Part shown: piece by piece, positions 44,130 to 53,369 of the stretch | How the letters are laid out: each line of letters begins with the position of its first letter | Position numbering within the stretch: the stretch's first letter is position 1 | DNA from: Litorisediminicola beolgyonensis | Lineage (GTDB): Bacteria; Pseudomonadota; Alphaproteobacteria; Rhodobacterales; Rhodobacteraceae | Assembly: GCF_042679605.1 (NCBI RefSeq) | Contig: NZ_JBHTMU010000012.1 | Span: 38,997-102,996 of the forward strand | Reading direction: 5' to 3' | DNA: 64,000 nt | Translations under genes and position numbers: made by a program | Notes under the pieces: model-generated | What the model was told of the DNA's origin: nothing | Databases searched by the model: none | The model's input: only the letters and a program-made list of their open reading frames with translations

Positions 44130-45593
44130 ATGCCCGGCTTCTGGCTTGCCTGCCTCATCCTCGCTCTTGCCGCCTTGGGGTTCGCCCTCGGCCGCAGCCG
44201 CGCGCTCGCCAGTGTCGGCGGCGACCGCCGGCAGCTGCATTCGCTGCCCGGCTATTACGGCTGGAACGTCGCGCTGAAGGCGGCGACCCCGGCGCTCGGC
44301 CTGATGGTCGTCTGGCTGATCGCCCAGCCGCTCGTCGTCGAATACGCGGTCTCGGACCGGCTCGCCGAAAGCGCGGCCAGCGAGGACCGCGACCTGAGCC
44401 TGATGCTCGCCGATGTGCGCCGCGTGGCCTACGGGCTCGACGCGGCCCTCGCGCAGGGCATCCTCAGCACCGAAGAGGTCGCCACGCTCTCCGCCGATGA
44501 CGATGCGATCCGCGACAGCCTCGCACGGGCCGGCGTCGCGCTTGGTTCGGACGTGAGCCCCCCCGTCCTCGACGCCGCACAGCGCTACCGGGCGCTGTCG
44601 TCCACCGGGCAGATGATCCTGACCGGCTTGGCGCTTGTCATGGCCGTCGCGGGCTTCGTCTGGGCGCTCCGCGAGGCGAGGGCCGAGTTCCGCGCCCGCA
44701 ACGTGGTGGAGCAGGGCGTGCGCGCCATCCTGATCGGCGCCGCCTGCATCGCGATCCTTACCACCATCGGCATCGTCCTGAGCCTCGTCTTCAACACGAT
44801 CGAGTTCTTCCGGATCTACCCGGCGGCGCATTTCTTCCTGTCGACGACGTGGCAGCCCTCGTTCGGCGGCGGCTCGGAGCTTGGCATCCTGCCGCTTCTC
44901 TGGGGTACGCTCTACATCTCGCTGATCGCACTGATCGTCGCGGTGCCCATCGGCCTCTTCGCCGCGGTCTACCTGTCGGAATACGCGACCAAGCGCGTCC
45001 GCTCCATCGCCAAACCCGCGATCGAGGTGCTGGCCGGGATCCCGACCATCGTCTACGGCCTCTTCGCGCTCCTGACCGTCGGGCCGCTTCTTCTGGGCGT
45101 CTTCGGGGATGACGGGCTCGGCTGGATGCAGGCGGGCACGGCGGTGATGACCGCCGGGCTGGTGATGGGGATCATGCTGATCCCCTTCGTCTCGTCGCTG
45201 TCGGACGACATCATCAACGCGGTGCCGCAATCGCTGCGCGACGGATCCTACGGGCTCGGCGCGACGCAGTCCGAGACCATCCGCCAGGTGATCCTGCCCG
45301 CAGCCCTTCCGGGCATCGTCGGCGCCATCCTTCTGGCCGCGAGCCGTGCCATCGGCGAGACCATGATCGTGGTCCTGGGCGCCGGGGCCGCGGCGCGGCT
45401 CTCGCTCAACCCGTTCGACGCGATGACCACCGTTACCGCCAAGATCGTCAGCCAGCTGACCGGTGACGCGGATTTCGCCTCGCCCGAGGCGCTCGTGGCC
45501 TTCGCGCTCGGGATGACGCTCTTCGTCATCACGCTGGGGCTGAACGTCCTCGCCCTCTACATCGTGCGCAAATACCGGGAGCAGTACGAATGA
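44130..45593 (+). CDS. pstC: Phosphate ABC transporter permease PstC, extended form
   Basis: 487-residue permease, about 170 longer than E. coli PstC. The N-terminal third holds additional membrane segments and a hydrophilic stretch (about 85-150). The conserved permease core starts near 245 with WGTLYISLIALIVAVPIGLFAAVYLSEYA, followed by LAGIPTIVYGLFALLTVGPLL and the EAA-type loop AVPQSLRDGSYGLGATQSETIRQV. The extension is usual in Rhodobacterales. The stop overlaps pstA by four bases. Confidence 0.95.
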   Translation: MPGFWLACLILALAALGFALGRSRALASVGGDRRQLHSLPGYYGWNVALKAATPALGLMVVWLIAQPLVVEYAVSDRLAESAASEDRDLSLMLADVRRVAYGLDAALAQGILSTEEVATLSADDDAIRDSLARAGVALGSDVSPPVLDAAQRYRALSSTGQMILTGLALVMAVAGFVWALREARAEFRARNVVEQGVRAILIGAACIAILTTIGIVLSLVFNTIEFFRIYPAAHFFLSTTWQPSFGGGSELGILPLLWGTLYISLIALIVAVPIGLFAAVYLSEYATKRVRSIAKPAIEVLAGIPTIVYGLFALLTVGPLLLGVFGDDGLGWMQAGTAVMTAGLVMGIMLIPFVSSLSDDIINAVPQSLRDGSYGLGATQSETIRQVILPAALPGIVGAILLAASRAIGETMIVVLGAGAAARLSLNPFDAMTTVTAKIVSQLTGDADFASPEALVAFALGMTLFVITLGLNVLALYIVRKYREQYE

Positions 45594-46945
45594 CCGATGC
45601 GACCGCACAATCGGGCGCCGCGCCGCGCCCCAAATCCTCGCTGATCCGGACCGACGCGCGCACCGCCAAGCGCAACGCCGCGGAGAAGCGCTTCCGGGCC
45701 TACGGCATCGCCGCCATCGGCGCAGGCCTCTTCTTCCTCGTGGTCCTTCTGGCCGCGATCCTGAGCAACGGCGTCACCGCGTTCCAGCAGACCTTCATCG
45801 AGGTGCCGGTCTATCTCGACCCCGCCAAGCTCGACAAGAACGGCAACCGCGACCCCGAGGAGATGGCCAAGGTCTCGACCTTCGGCTACGCGCCGCTGAT
45901 CCAGGAGGCGGTCTGGGCGCATGTCCAGGAGCGCGGCATCGAGACCGAGCTCGAGGGTCCGAAGGCGATGAAGGAGCTCTTCTCGGCCTCTGCCGCGGCC
46001 CAGGTGCGGGACCGGGTGCTGGCCAATCCCGCCTTGGTGGGCGAGACCATCGACGTGCGCATTCTCGCGGCGAGCCGGGTCGACGGCTATCTCAAGGACC
46101 GCGTCAGCCGCGACAGCGTCGCCCGCGACAAGAACATCGACGCGGCGCATCTCGATCTCGTCGATGCGCTCCGCGCCGAGGGCGACGTGGTCAAAGGCTT
46201 CAACTGGGATTTCATCACCGGCACCGACGCCTCGGAAAGCCGCCCCGAGCAGGCGGGCATGGGCGTGGCGATGCTGGGCTCGCTCTTCATGATGCTGACG
46301 GTCCTGATCCTGTCGCTGCCCATCGGCGTCGCCGCCTCGATCTATCTCGAGGAGTTCGCCCCCCAGAACCGCTTCACCGACCTGATCGAGGTCAATATCT
46401 CGAACCTCGCCGCGGTGCCCTCCATCGTCTTCGGTATCCTAGGTCTTGCGGTCTTCATCCAGTTCATGGAGCTGCCGCAATCCGCGCCGGTCGTGGGCGG
46501 GCTGGTCCTGACGCTGATGACGCTGCCGACGATCATCATCTCGACCCGCGCCGCGCTCAAGGCGGTGCCGCCCTCGATCCGGGACGCCGCACTCGGGGTG
46601 GGCGCGTCGAAGATGCAGTCGGTCTTCCACCATGTCCTGCCGCTCGCGATGCCCGGCATCCTGACCGGCACCATCATCGGCCTCGCGCAGGCCCTGGGCG
46701 AGACCGCGCCGCTCCTTCTGATCGGCATGGTCGGCTATATCGCCACCAACTATCCCGACGGGATCGCCTCGGGCTTTCTCGATCCCAACTCGGCGATGCC
46801 CGCGCAGATCTACGAATGGGCCAAACGCGCCGATCCGGCCTATTACGAACGCGCCTGGGGCGGGATCATCATCCTTCTGGTGTTTCTCTTCGCGATGAAC
46901 CTCATCGCGGTGCTCCTGCGCCGCAAGTTTGAGCGCCGCTGGTAA
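45590..46945 (+). CDS. pstA: Phosphate ABC transporter permease PstA, extended form
   Basis: 451 residues. The N-terminal extension (one membrane helix at about 40-62 and a large periplasmic part to about 215) is of the DUF3333 type found on alphaproteobacterial PstA. The permease core begins near 218 with GVAMLGSLFMMLTVLILSLPIGVAASIYLEEFA, with NLAAVPSIVFGILGLAVFI and the ATPase-docking loop VPPSIRDAALGVGASKMQSVF. The start overlaps pstC by four bases. PstB follows after 13 bases. Confidence 0.95.
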   Translation: MTDATAQSGAAPRPKSSLIRTDARTAKRNAAEKRFRAYGIAAIGAGLFFLVVLLAAILSNGVTAFQQTFIEVPVYLDPAKLDKNGNRDPEEMAKVSTFGYAPLIQEAVWAHVQERGIETELEGPKAMKELFSASAAAQVRDRVLANPALVGETIDVRILAASRVDGYLKDRVSRDSVARDKNIDAAHLDLVDALRAEGDVVKGFNWDFITGTDASESRPEQAGMGVAMLGSLFMMLTVLILSLPIGVAASIYLEEFAPQNRFTDLIEVNISNLAAVPSIVFGILGLAVFIQFMELPQSAPVVGGLVLTLMTLPTIIISTRAALKAVPPSIRDAALGVGASKMQSVFHHVLPLAMPGILTGTIIGLAQALGETAPLLLIGMVGYIATNYPDGIASGFLDPNSAMPAQIYEWAKRADPAYYERAWGGIIILLVFLFAMNLIAVLLRRKFERRW

Positions 46946-46958
46946 GGAGTATAGAACC

Positions 46959-47756
46959 ATGTACGACACCCCCCTTTCGGAGAGAACCGTGAGCGCAACC
47001 GACACCAAGATCTCCGCCAAGAACGTCCAGGTTTTCTACGGCGACACCCATGCCATCAAGGACGTGACGGTCGATATCCAGGACAAGACCGTGACCGCCT
47101 TCATCGGTCCGTCGGGCTGCGGCAAGTCGACCTTCCTGCGCTGTCTCAACCGGATGAACGACACGATCCCGATCGCGAGGGTCGAGGGCGACATCCTGAT
47201 CGATGGCGAGGACATCTACGACAAGCGCGTCGATCCGGTGCAGCTGCGCGCCAAGGTCGGCATGGTCTTCCAGAAGCCGAACCCGTTTCCGAAATCGATC
47301 TACGACAACGTGGCCTACGGCCCGAAGATCCACGGGCTCGCCAAGAACAAGGCCGAGCTCGACGAGATCGTCGAGAAGGCGCTCCGCCGCGGGGCGCTCT
47401 GGGACGAGGTCAAGGACCGGCTCGCGGCGCCGGGGACGGGCCTCTCGGGCGGCCAGCAGCAGCGTCTCTGCATCGCGCGCGCCGTGGCGACCGAGCCGGA
47501 GGTTCTCTTGATGGACGAGCCGTGCTCGGCGCTCGATCCCATCGCCACGAGCCAGGTCGAGGAACTGATCGACGAGCTCCGCCGCGACTACTCGGTGGTG
47601 ATCGTGACCCACTCGATGCAGCAGGCCGCGCGGGTGAGCCAGAAGACGGCGTTCTTCCACCTGGGCAACCTCGTGGAATACGACGTCACCGACAAGATCT
47701 TCACCAATCCGCGCGACAGCCGCACGGAAAGCTACATCACCGGGAGGATCGGCTGA
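46959..47756 (+). CDS. pstB: Phosphate ABC transporter ATP-binding protein
   Basis: 265 residues with Walker A IGPSGCGKSTFLRCLNRMND, Q-loop VFQKPNPFPKSIYDNVAYG, signature GLSGGQQQRLCIARA, Walker B LLMDEPCSALDPIA and switch THSMQQAARVS, the full PstB set. TAAGGAG precedes the ATG at 46959. Its stop shares a base with the phoU start (TGATG). Besides driving import, PstB is part of the PhoR signalling complex in the known systems. Confidence 0.98.
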   Translation: MYDTPLSERTVSATDTKISAKNVQVFYGDTHAIKDVTVDIQDKTVTAFIGPSGCGKSTFLRCLNRMNDTIPIARVEGDILIDGEDIYDKRVDPVQLRAKVGMVFQKPNPFPKSIYDNVAYGPKIHGLAKNKAELDEIVEKALRRGALWDEVKDRLAAPGTGLSGGQQQRLCIARAVATEPEVLLMDEPCSALDPIATSQVEELIDELRRDYSVVIVTHSMQQAARVSQKTAFFHLGNLVEYDVTDKIFTNPRDSRTESYITGRIG

Positions 47757-48499
47757 TGGCCGGCAGTGACATGACCCCGCATATCGCCTCGGCCTTCGAC
47801 CGCGACCTCGAAGGGATCCAGGCGCAGATCATGAAAATGGGCGGGCTCGTCGAGACCGCGATCCGCGAAGCGGCGAGCAGTCTCGAGAGCCGCGACGAGG
47901 AGCTGGCCGAGAAGGTCCGGCTCGGCGACCGCGCCATCGACGCGCTGGAAGAGCAGCTCTCGGACGAGGCCGCGCGGGTGATCGCGCTGCGCGGTCCGCA
48001 GGCCTCGGACCTGCGCGTGGTGCTGTCGGTCCTCCGGATGTCGGCCAATCTCGAGCGGATCGGCGATCTGGCAAAGAACATGGCCAAGCGCACCGGCGTC
48101 CTGATCAAGCTCCAGCCCATCGAAAGCTCGCCCGCCTCGATCCGCCGCATGGCGCGCGAGGTCGAGCTGATGCTGAAGGACGCGCTCGACGCCTATGTGC
48201 AGCGCGATCCCGAGCTGGCGCAGGACGTGATCGAGCGCGACCGCGATGTCGACCAGATGTACAACACGCTCTTCCGCGAGTTCCTGACCTTCATGCTGGA
48301 AGACCCGCGCAACATCACCGCCTGCATGCATCTGCATTTCATCGCCAAGAACATCGAGCGCATGGGCGATCACGTCACGTCCATCGCCGAGCAGGTGATC
48401 TTCGTGGTCTCGGGCGAAAAGCCCGGCTCGCCGCGCCCGAAGGCCGACCTGACCTCGTCGGATCCGACCTACAGCCCCGGCACGGTCTCCGAGGAGTGA
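47756..48499 (+). CDS. phoU: Phosphate signalling complex protein PhoU
   Basis: 247-residue helical protein of two PhoU repeats. It has IQAQIMKMGGLVETAIREA in the first, LRMSANLERIGDLAKNMAKR and IAKNIERMGDHVTSIAEQVIF as the two metal-binding E(x3)D-type motifs. It links Pst transport to PhoR and keeps PhoB inactive when phosphate is plentiful. Its ATG overlaps the pstB stop, and phoB follows after four bases. Confidence 0.97.
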   Translation: MAGSDMTPHIASAFDRDLEGIQAQIMKMGGLVETAIREAASSLESRDEELAEKVRLGDRAIDALEEQLSDEAARVIALRGPQASDLRVVLSVLRMSANLERIGDLAKNMAKRTGVLIKLQPIESSPASIRRMAREVELMLKDALDAYVQRDPELAQDVIERDRDVDQMYNTLFREFLTFMLEDPRNITACMHLHFIAKNIERMGDHVTSIAEQVIFVVSGEKPGSPRPKADLTSSDPTYSPGTVSEE

Positions 48500-48503
48500 C
48501 GCG

Positions 48504-49193
48504 ATGAGCTCCGAGCAGCCCACCGTGCTTGTGGTCGAGGACGAGGCCGCCCAGCGCGCGGTCCTGACCTACAACCTCGAAGCCGAGGGGTTTCGCGTCG
48601 CCGCCGCCGAGAATGGCGAGGAGGCGCTTTTGATGGTCGAGGAGGAGAATCCCGACATCGTCGTGCTCGACTGGATGCTGCCCGAGGTCTCGGGGATCGA
48701 GGTGTGCCGTCGTCTGAAGACCCGCGCCGAGACCCGCGCGCTGCCGGTGATCATGCTCTCGGCGCGCTCCGAAGAGGTCGACCGCGTGCGGGGGCTCGAG
48801 ACCGGCGCCGACGACTACGTCGTGAAGCCTTACTCGGTGGTCGAGCTGATGGCCCGGGTCCGCGCTCAGCTGCGCCGCGCACGGCCCGCGACCGTGGGTG
48901 TGCGGCTCGAACACGAGGATATCGTGCTCGACGCCGAGACCCATCGCGTCACCCGCGACGGGCAGGATCTGAAGCTGGGACCGACCGAGTTCCGGCTGCT
49001 CGCGACTTTCATGGAAAAACCCGGCCGCGTCTGGTCGCGGGAACAGCTGCTCGACCGGGTCTGGGGCCGCGACATCTATGTCGATACGCGGACGGTCGAC
49101 GTGCATATCGGGCGGCTGCGCAAGGTCCTGATGCGCAACGGCGGCACCGATCCGCTGCGGACCGTGCGCGGGGCGGGCTATGCGCTTGGGTAG
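48504..49193 (+). CDS. phoB: Phosphate regulon response regulator PhoB
   Basis: 229-residue OmpR-type regulator. The receiver has VVEDEAAQR, the phospho-acceptor Asp in VVLDWMLPEVSGIEVC and Lys in VVKPYS. The winged-helix domain has LKLGPTEFRLLATFMEKPGRVWSREQLLDRVWG and RTVDVHIGRLRKVL, typical of PhoB. A GAGGAG ribosome binding site overlaps the phoU stop. As the last gene of the operon behind the Pho box, it is probably autoregulated. Confidence 0.97.
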   Translation: MSSEQPTVLVVEDEAAQRAVLTYNLEAEGFRVAAAENGEEALLMVEEENPDIVVLDWMLPEVSGIEVCRRLKTRAETRALPVIMLSARSEEVDRVRGLETGADDYVVKPYSVVELMARVRAQLRRARPATVGVRLEHEDIVLDAETHRVTRDGQDLKLGPTEFRLLATFMEKPGRVWSREQLLDRVWGRDIYVDTRTVDVHIGRLRKVLMRNGGTDPLRTVRGAGYALG

Positions 49194-49238
49194 GGCGGTT
49201 TTGTCCTGCAGTGGCCTGCTCTGCGGCCGGTCAGGTTG

Positions 49239-50414
49239 ATGCTGAGCAATTCCGATCTCGTCGAGCTGACCGCCTTCCGGCGGCTCCTTCATCAATGGCC
49301 CGAGACCTCCGGCGAAGAGACCGACACCGCGCGCCGGATCGCCGACGCTCTGGTCCCGCTCGGTCCCACGCAGGTTCTGACGGGTTTCGGCGGGACCGGC
49401 GTGGCCGCGATCTTCGCCTCCGACAGGCCCGGGCCGACCGTGCTGTTCCGCGCCGAACTGGACGCGCTGCCCATTCCCGAGGAGCCCGGACCGGACTGGC
49501 GCTCGCAAGTGCCTGGCAAGGGGCATCTCTGCGGCCATGACGGTCACATGACCATTTTGCTGGCCCTGGGGCGGCTCCTCGCCCGCCGTCAGGTGGCGCA
49601 AGGCCGCGTCGTCCTGATGTTCCAGCCCGCCGAAGAGGACGGATCCGGTGCGCGCGCCGTGGTTGCGGACCCGCGCTATGCGGAGATCGCGCCGGATTGG
49701 GTCTTCGCTCTCCACAACGATCCCGGTCGTCCGCTGGGCGAGGTCGGTCTCTGCGACGGCCTGGTGAACTGCGCCTCGCGCGGGCTGGCTGTCACGCTCT
49801 CGGGCCGGACCGCGCATGCCGCGACGCCCGAGACCGGCATCTCGCCCGCCCCGGCTTTGGCCGAGCTGATCCCGGCGCTGACCGCCCTTGCACATGGCGA
49901 CGAGCGGTCGGACGCCTTCCGCATGGCCACGATCACCCATGCGCGGCTCGGAGAGCCGACCTTCGGGATCGCGCCGGGCGAGGCGCTGTTGCACGTCACC
50001 CTGCGCACCGCGCAGGACGACGCCATGGCGGCGCTCGCCGCCGAGGCTGACGCGATCATCACAGACGTCGCCGAGCGACACGGTCTGACGGTCTCGATGA
50101 CGGTGCAGGACGATTTCGCGGCGTCGATCAACGCGCCCGAGGCGGTCGCGATGGTGCGCGCGGCGCTGGACGCGCTTGGCGTTCCTGTAAGCGGGCAGGG
50201 CCTTCCGATGCGGGCGTCGGAGGATTTCGGCGTGTTCGGCTGGCAGGCCGGGTCGGCGATGTTCTGCCTCGGCTCGGGCGAGACCTGCCCGCCGCTTCAC
50301 GATCCGCGCTACGATTTTCCCGACGACCTGATCCCCATCGGCGCCGCGATCTTCGAGCGCATCGCGCGGGATCTCTTGGGTGGCGTTGCACAGGCCGCTC
50401 GACCTGCTCGCTGA
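49239..50414 (+). CDS. M20-family amidohydrolase (hippurate hydrolase/IAA-amino acid hydrolase type)
   Basis: 391-residue metal-dependent amidohydrolase of the M20D branch. Metal-site motifs are FRAELDALPI, CGHDGHMTILLALG near residue 97, and FQPAEEDGSGARAVVADP with the catalytic Glu. A dimerisation insert contains SGRTAHAATPETGISPAPAL, and the final ASEDFGVFGWQ...LHDPRYDFPDDLI follows the family. Substrate is unknown (N-acyl amino acids are typical). It starts 45 bases after phoB (ATG at 49239; a TTG one codon earlier exists) and may be read from the Pho operon. Confidence 0.88.
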   Translation: MLSNSDLVELTAFRRLLHQWPETSGEETDTARRIADALVPLGPTQVLTGFGGTGVAAIFASDRPGPTVLFRAELDALPIPEEPGPDWRSQVPGKGHLCGHDGHMTILLALGRLLARRQVAQGRVVLMFQPAEEDGSGARAVVADPRYAEIAPDWVFALHNDPGRPLGEVGLCDGLVNCASRGLAVTLSGRTAHAATPETGISPAPALAELIPALTALAHGDERSDAFRMATITHARLGEPTFGIAPGEALLHVTLRTAQDDAMAALAAEADAIITDVAERHGLTVSMTVQDDFAASINAPEAVAMVRAALDALGVPVSGQGLPMRASEDFGVFGWQAGSAMFCLGSGETCPPLHDPRYDFPDDLIPIGAAIFERIARDLLGGVAQAARPAR

Positions 50415-50505
50415 AAGAGCTCGCGACACAGCGCGACGCGGCGGCATGCCGCCCAAGGCCCGCTTCCCCTTGCGAGGAGCCGCAACCGGGGTCATCTAGC
50501 AGCTC

Positions 50506-51543
50506 ATGACATCCAAACGCATCAACATCGCCCTTCAGGGCGGCGGCGCGCATGGCGCCTTTACCTGGGGCGTGCTCGACCGTCTCCTCGATGACGAGCG
50601 CATCGAGATCGCCGCCATCTCGGGCACATCCGCCGGAGCGATCAACGGGGCCGCCTACAAGGCCGGCTGGATGAAGAACGGCCGCGAGGGCGCACGGGAG
50701 GAGCTCGACTGGCTCTGGTCCGAGATCGGGCGCCTCGATGCGCTCGGGTTCCCCGAGTGGATGAATGCCTGGCTCCCCGATCCCGGGATCGTGTCGCTGG
50801 GCCTCAGCTATTCTCCCGCCTTCCTCTTCGGCGACAGCCTGGCGCGGGCGACCTCGCCCTATGCCTGGGGACCGCTCTACGACAACCCCCTTAGACCCAT
50901 CGTCGAGCGGTTCGAATACGAGCATGTCTGCTCGGTCGACGGCCCGCAGCTTTTCGTCTGCGCCACGTCGGTGCGTGACGGAAAGGTGCGCGTCTTCTCC
51001 CGCGACAAGCTCACCACCGGCGCGCTGATGGCCTCGGCCTGCCTGCCGACTCTCTTCCAGGCGGTCGAGGAGCCGTGCCCGAACACCGGCGAGATCGAGG
51101 CCTTCTGGGACGGCGGCTATTCGGCCAACCCCGCGCTTTTCCCGCTCTACCAGCAGGATCTGCCCGACGATATCGTGGTGGTGAACATCAACCCGCTCCA
51201 CCGCGACGCGGTGCCGATCACGGCTCAGGAGATCCAGAACCGAATCAACGAGATCAGCTTCAACTCGGCGCTCCTGCGCGATCTCCGGGCAGTGAACTTC
51301 GTCCAGCGCCTGATCGCGACCGGCGCGGTCGGCGAAGGGCAGATGAAGAACGTCCTCGTGCACATGATCGCCGATGACGAACTGATGAACCGGCTGTCCG
51401 TCGCAACCAAGCTGACGCCGATCCCCTCGGTCATTCTGCAGCTGAAGAAGGCCGGACGGGCCGCGGCGGAGACTTTTCTCGATCAGCATTTCGACGATCT
51501 GAACGTGTCTCAGACCGTCGATCTGGTCAGAATGTTCGGCTGA
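50506..51543 (+). CDS. Patatin-like phospholipase family protein
   Basis: 345 residues. It has the oxyanion glycine stretch ALQGGGAHGAFTWGVLDRLL at residues 9-28, the nucleophile serine in ISGTSAGAINGAAYKAGW near residue 42, and the catalytic Asp in FWDGGYSANPAL near residue 204. The Ser-Asp dyad is complete, so lipid acyl hydrolase activity is expected. The C-terminal part is helical. There is no signal peptide. Its end overlaps the convergent antiporter gene by 17 bases. Confidence 0.9.
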   Translation: MTSKRINIALQGGGAHGAFTWGVLDRLLDDERIEIAAISGTSAGAINGAAYKAGWMKNGREGAREELDWLWSEIGRLDALGFPEWMNAWLPDPGIVSLGLSYSPAFLFGDSLARATSPYAWGPLYDNPLRPIVERFEYEHVCSVDGPQLFVCATSVRDGKVRVFSRDKLTTGALMASACLPTLFQAVEEPCPNTGEIEAFWDGGYSANPALFPLYQQDLPDDIVVVNINPLHRDAVPITAQEIQNRINEISFNSALLRDLRAVNFVQRLIATGAVGEGQMKNVLVHMIADDELMNRLSVATKLTPIPSVILQLKKAGRAAAETFLDQHFDDLNVSQTVDLVRMFG

Positions 51544-52444
51544 GCCAGCCCAGATACGCGACATATCCCAGGAGAAGCGCCCATCCCTCGCGCCGGCTCA
51601 GCCGTGCGCCGGAGTGGCAGAAGACAAGAAGAACCAGCGTCGCGGCGAGCATGACCCAGACATCGAGCCGCGCGATCTGCTCGTCGACGGGCAGGGGCAG
51701 CGCCAGCGCGGTGACGCCCAGGATGCCGAGCACGTTGAAGACGTTCGAGCCGAGCACGTTGCCCAGCGCCACCGCGCCATGACCGCGCCGCGCCGCCACG
51801 ACCGAGGTCACAAGCTCCGGAAGCGACGTGCCCACCGCGACCAGGGTGAGCCCGATCACCGTCTCCGAGACCCCGGCGGCGCGCGCGATCCCGATGGCGC
51901 CCTCGACCAGCATCACCGCGCCCGAGAGAACAAGCGCGAGGCCAAGCCCGAAGCGCATCAGCGCGCCGGGCAGGGTGCCCTGGGCCTCGTCCGGTGCGGC
52001 CTCGACGCTGCCAGACCGCAGGGCGGTCCAGAGGAAGAGCCCGAGTGCCAGCACCAGCGCCAGACCAGCGCCACGGCCGATCATCGGCAGGAGAGACAGC
52101 GCCGCGACGGCCAGCGCCGCGGCCAGAACCCAGCCTCCGTCGCGTCTGAGCGCGCTCCGGTCGACCGCGACCGGGCGGATGGCCGCGGCGAGCCCGAGGA
52201 TCAGCAGGATATTGGCGATGTTGGAGCCCACGACATTGCCGAGCGCGATGCCGGGACTGCCGAGCGACGCGGCCCGGAGCGAGGTGATGAGCTCGGGCAT
52301 GGATGTGCCGAAGCCGACAAGCGTGAGCCCGATCACGAGGGGCGACACGCGCAGCCGCTGCGCGACGGTGACGGCACCGGAGACGAGCCACTCGCCGCCG
52401 AAAAGAAGCGCCGGAAGACCGGCGGCGATCAGAAGGACGTCCAT
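51527..52444 (-). CDS. Calcium/sodium antiporter (CaCA family, YrbG-like)
   Basis: 305-residue membrane protein with about ten hydrophobic helices in two inverted halves. Each half carries an alpha repeat: LTLVGFGTSMPELITSLRAA with GNVVGSNIANILLILG, and LTLVAVGTSLPELVTSVVAA with GNVLGSNVFNVLGILG. These G-T-S-x-PE and GSNxxN motifs bind the cations. It likely extrudes calcium in exchange for sodium or protons. The 3' end overlaps the patatin gene on the other strand. Confidence 0.95.
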   Translation of the reverse strand: MDVLLIAAGLPALLFGGEWLVSGAVTVAQRLRVSPLVIGLTLVGFGTSMPELITSLRAASLGSPGIALGNVVGSNIANILLILGLAAAIRPVAVDRSALRRDGGWVLAAALAVAALSLLPMIGRGAGLALVLALGLFLWTALRSGSVEAAPDEAQGTLPGALMRFGLGLALVLSGAVMLVEGAIGIARAAGVSETVIGLTLVAVGTSLPELVTSVVAARRGHGAVALGNVLGSNVFNVLGILGVTALALPLPVDEQIARLDVWVMLAATLVLLVFCHSGARLSRREGWALLLGYVAYLGWLSRTF

Positions 52445-52580
52445 TCGTTAACCGTTAAGAGCCGCGGGCACCGCGCCTCTGGCCGAGCAGACATCGGCAT
52501 GGAGCGGCGGCGATCAAGGCCCGGCGATAAAGATTTCCTGGGAGTGCTGAGAGCGCCCTATGCGCGGCAGGGACGCTTCA

Positions 52581-52609
52581 GGCTGTCGAAAGCTACGCGC
52601 TCGACAGCC
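52581..52609 (-). terminator. Hairpin just after the DUF502 gene
   Basis: A 9-base stem (GGCTGTCGA at 52581-52589 with TCGACAGCC at 52601-52609) and an 11-base loop, directly adjoining the stop codon at 52610 on the minus strand. No U-run. It is probably the transcription end or 3' protection for the DUF502 message. Confidence 0.5.
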
Positions 52610-53311
52610 TCAGGACGCCAGCCGCGCCGGGCTGTCCTCGCCCTCGGCTTTCTTGACGCCGTCGCCGCTCGGATAGACGAGCCCCGCCGAGATCACGAGC
52701 TTGGCGGCATCCTCGAGCGACATGTCCAACTCGATCACGTCCTCGCGGGGGAAGAACAGCAAGAAGCCCGAGGTCGGGTTCGGCGTGGTCGGCACGAAGA
52801 CCGAGGTCATGCCCGAGGTGTTGGGCGCGCGGCGCGCGACCTCTCCCTTGGTGTCGGTCGAGATGAAGCCGATGGCCCAGATGCCCTTGCGCGGATATTC
52901 GATCAGGCAGGCTTTCTCGAAGCTGCGCTCGGATTGCACGAAGACCGTCTCGGCGATCTGTTTCACGCCGGAATAGATCGAGCGCACGACCGGCATGCGC
53001 AGCACGAGGGTTTCGCCCCAGCGGATCAGCGACCGGCCGATCAGGCCCTTGGCGATCCAGCCCACGAAGATCGTGAAGGCGAAGAAGAAGATCACCCCGA
53101 TGCCGCGGAGGTTGATGCCGATATATTCCTCGGGGTTGAAGCGCGCGGGCACCAGCGGCAGGACGAAGCCGTCGATCCATCCGATCACGGTCCAGATGAG
53201 CCAGATCGTCAGGCCGACCGGCGCGATCACGACGATCCCCGTCAGGAAGCTGGCCCTGACACGGGAGATGAAACCCGGTTTTCGGGGTTCTTGTTCGAAG
53301 GGCGTCGTCAT
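52610..53311 (-). CDS. DUF502 family membrane protein
   Basis: 233 residues. Two membrane helices lie at about 17-47 (SFLTGIVVIAPVGLTIWLIWTVIGW) and 68-90 (INLRGIGVIFFFAFTIFVGWIAKGLI). A soluble C-terminal domain follows with RMPVVRSIYSGVKQIAETVF, GFISTDTKGEV, VFVPTTPNPTSGFLLFFPREDV and LDMSLEDAAKLVISAGLVYP. These are DUF502 hallmarks. Function is unknown. It stands alone between the antiporter and psuG, all on the minus strand. Confidence 0.92.
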   Translation of the reverse strand: MTTPFEQEPRKPGFISRVRASFLTGIVVIAPVGLTIWLIWTVIGWIDGFVLPLVPARFNPEEYIGINLRGIGVIFFFAFTIFVGWIAKGLIGRSLIRWGETLVLRMPVVRSIYSGVKQIAETVFVQSERSFEKACLIEYPRKGIWAIGFISTDTKGEVARRAPNTSGMTSVFVPTTPNPTSGFLLFFPREDVIELDMSLEDAAKLVISAGLVYPSGDGVKKAEGEDSPARLAS

Positions 53312-53369
53312 CGGTCGGCGAAATGGCTCGTGCAGCTACAAGGGTTTACCTAGTCGCGCTCCGTCTCAA

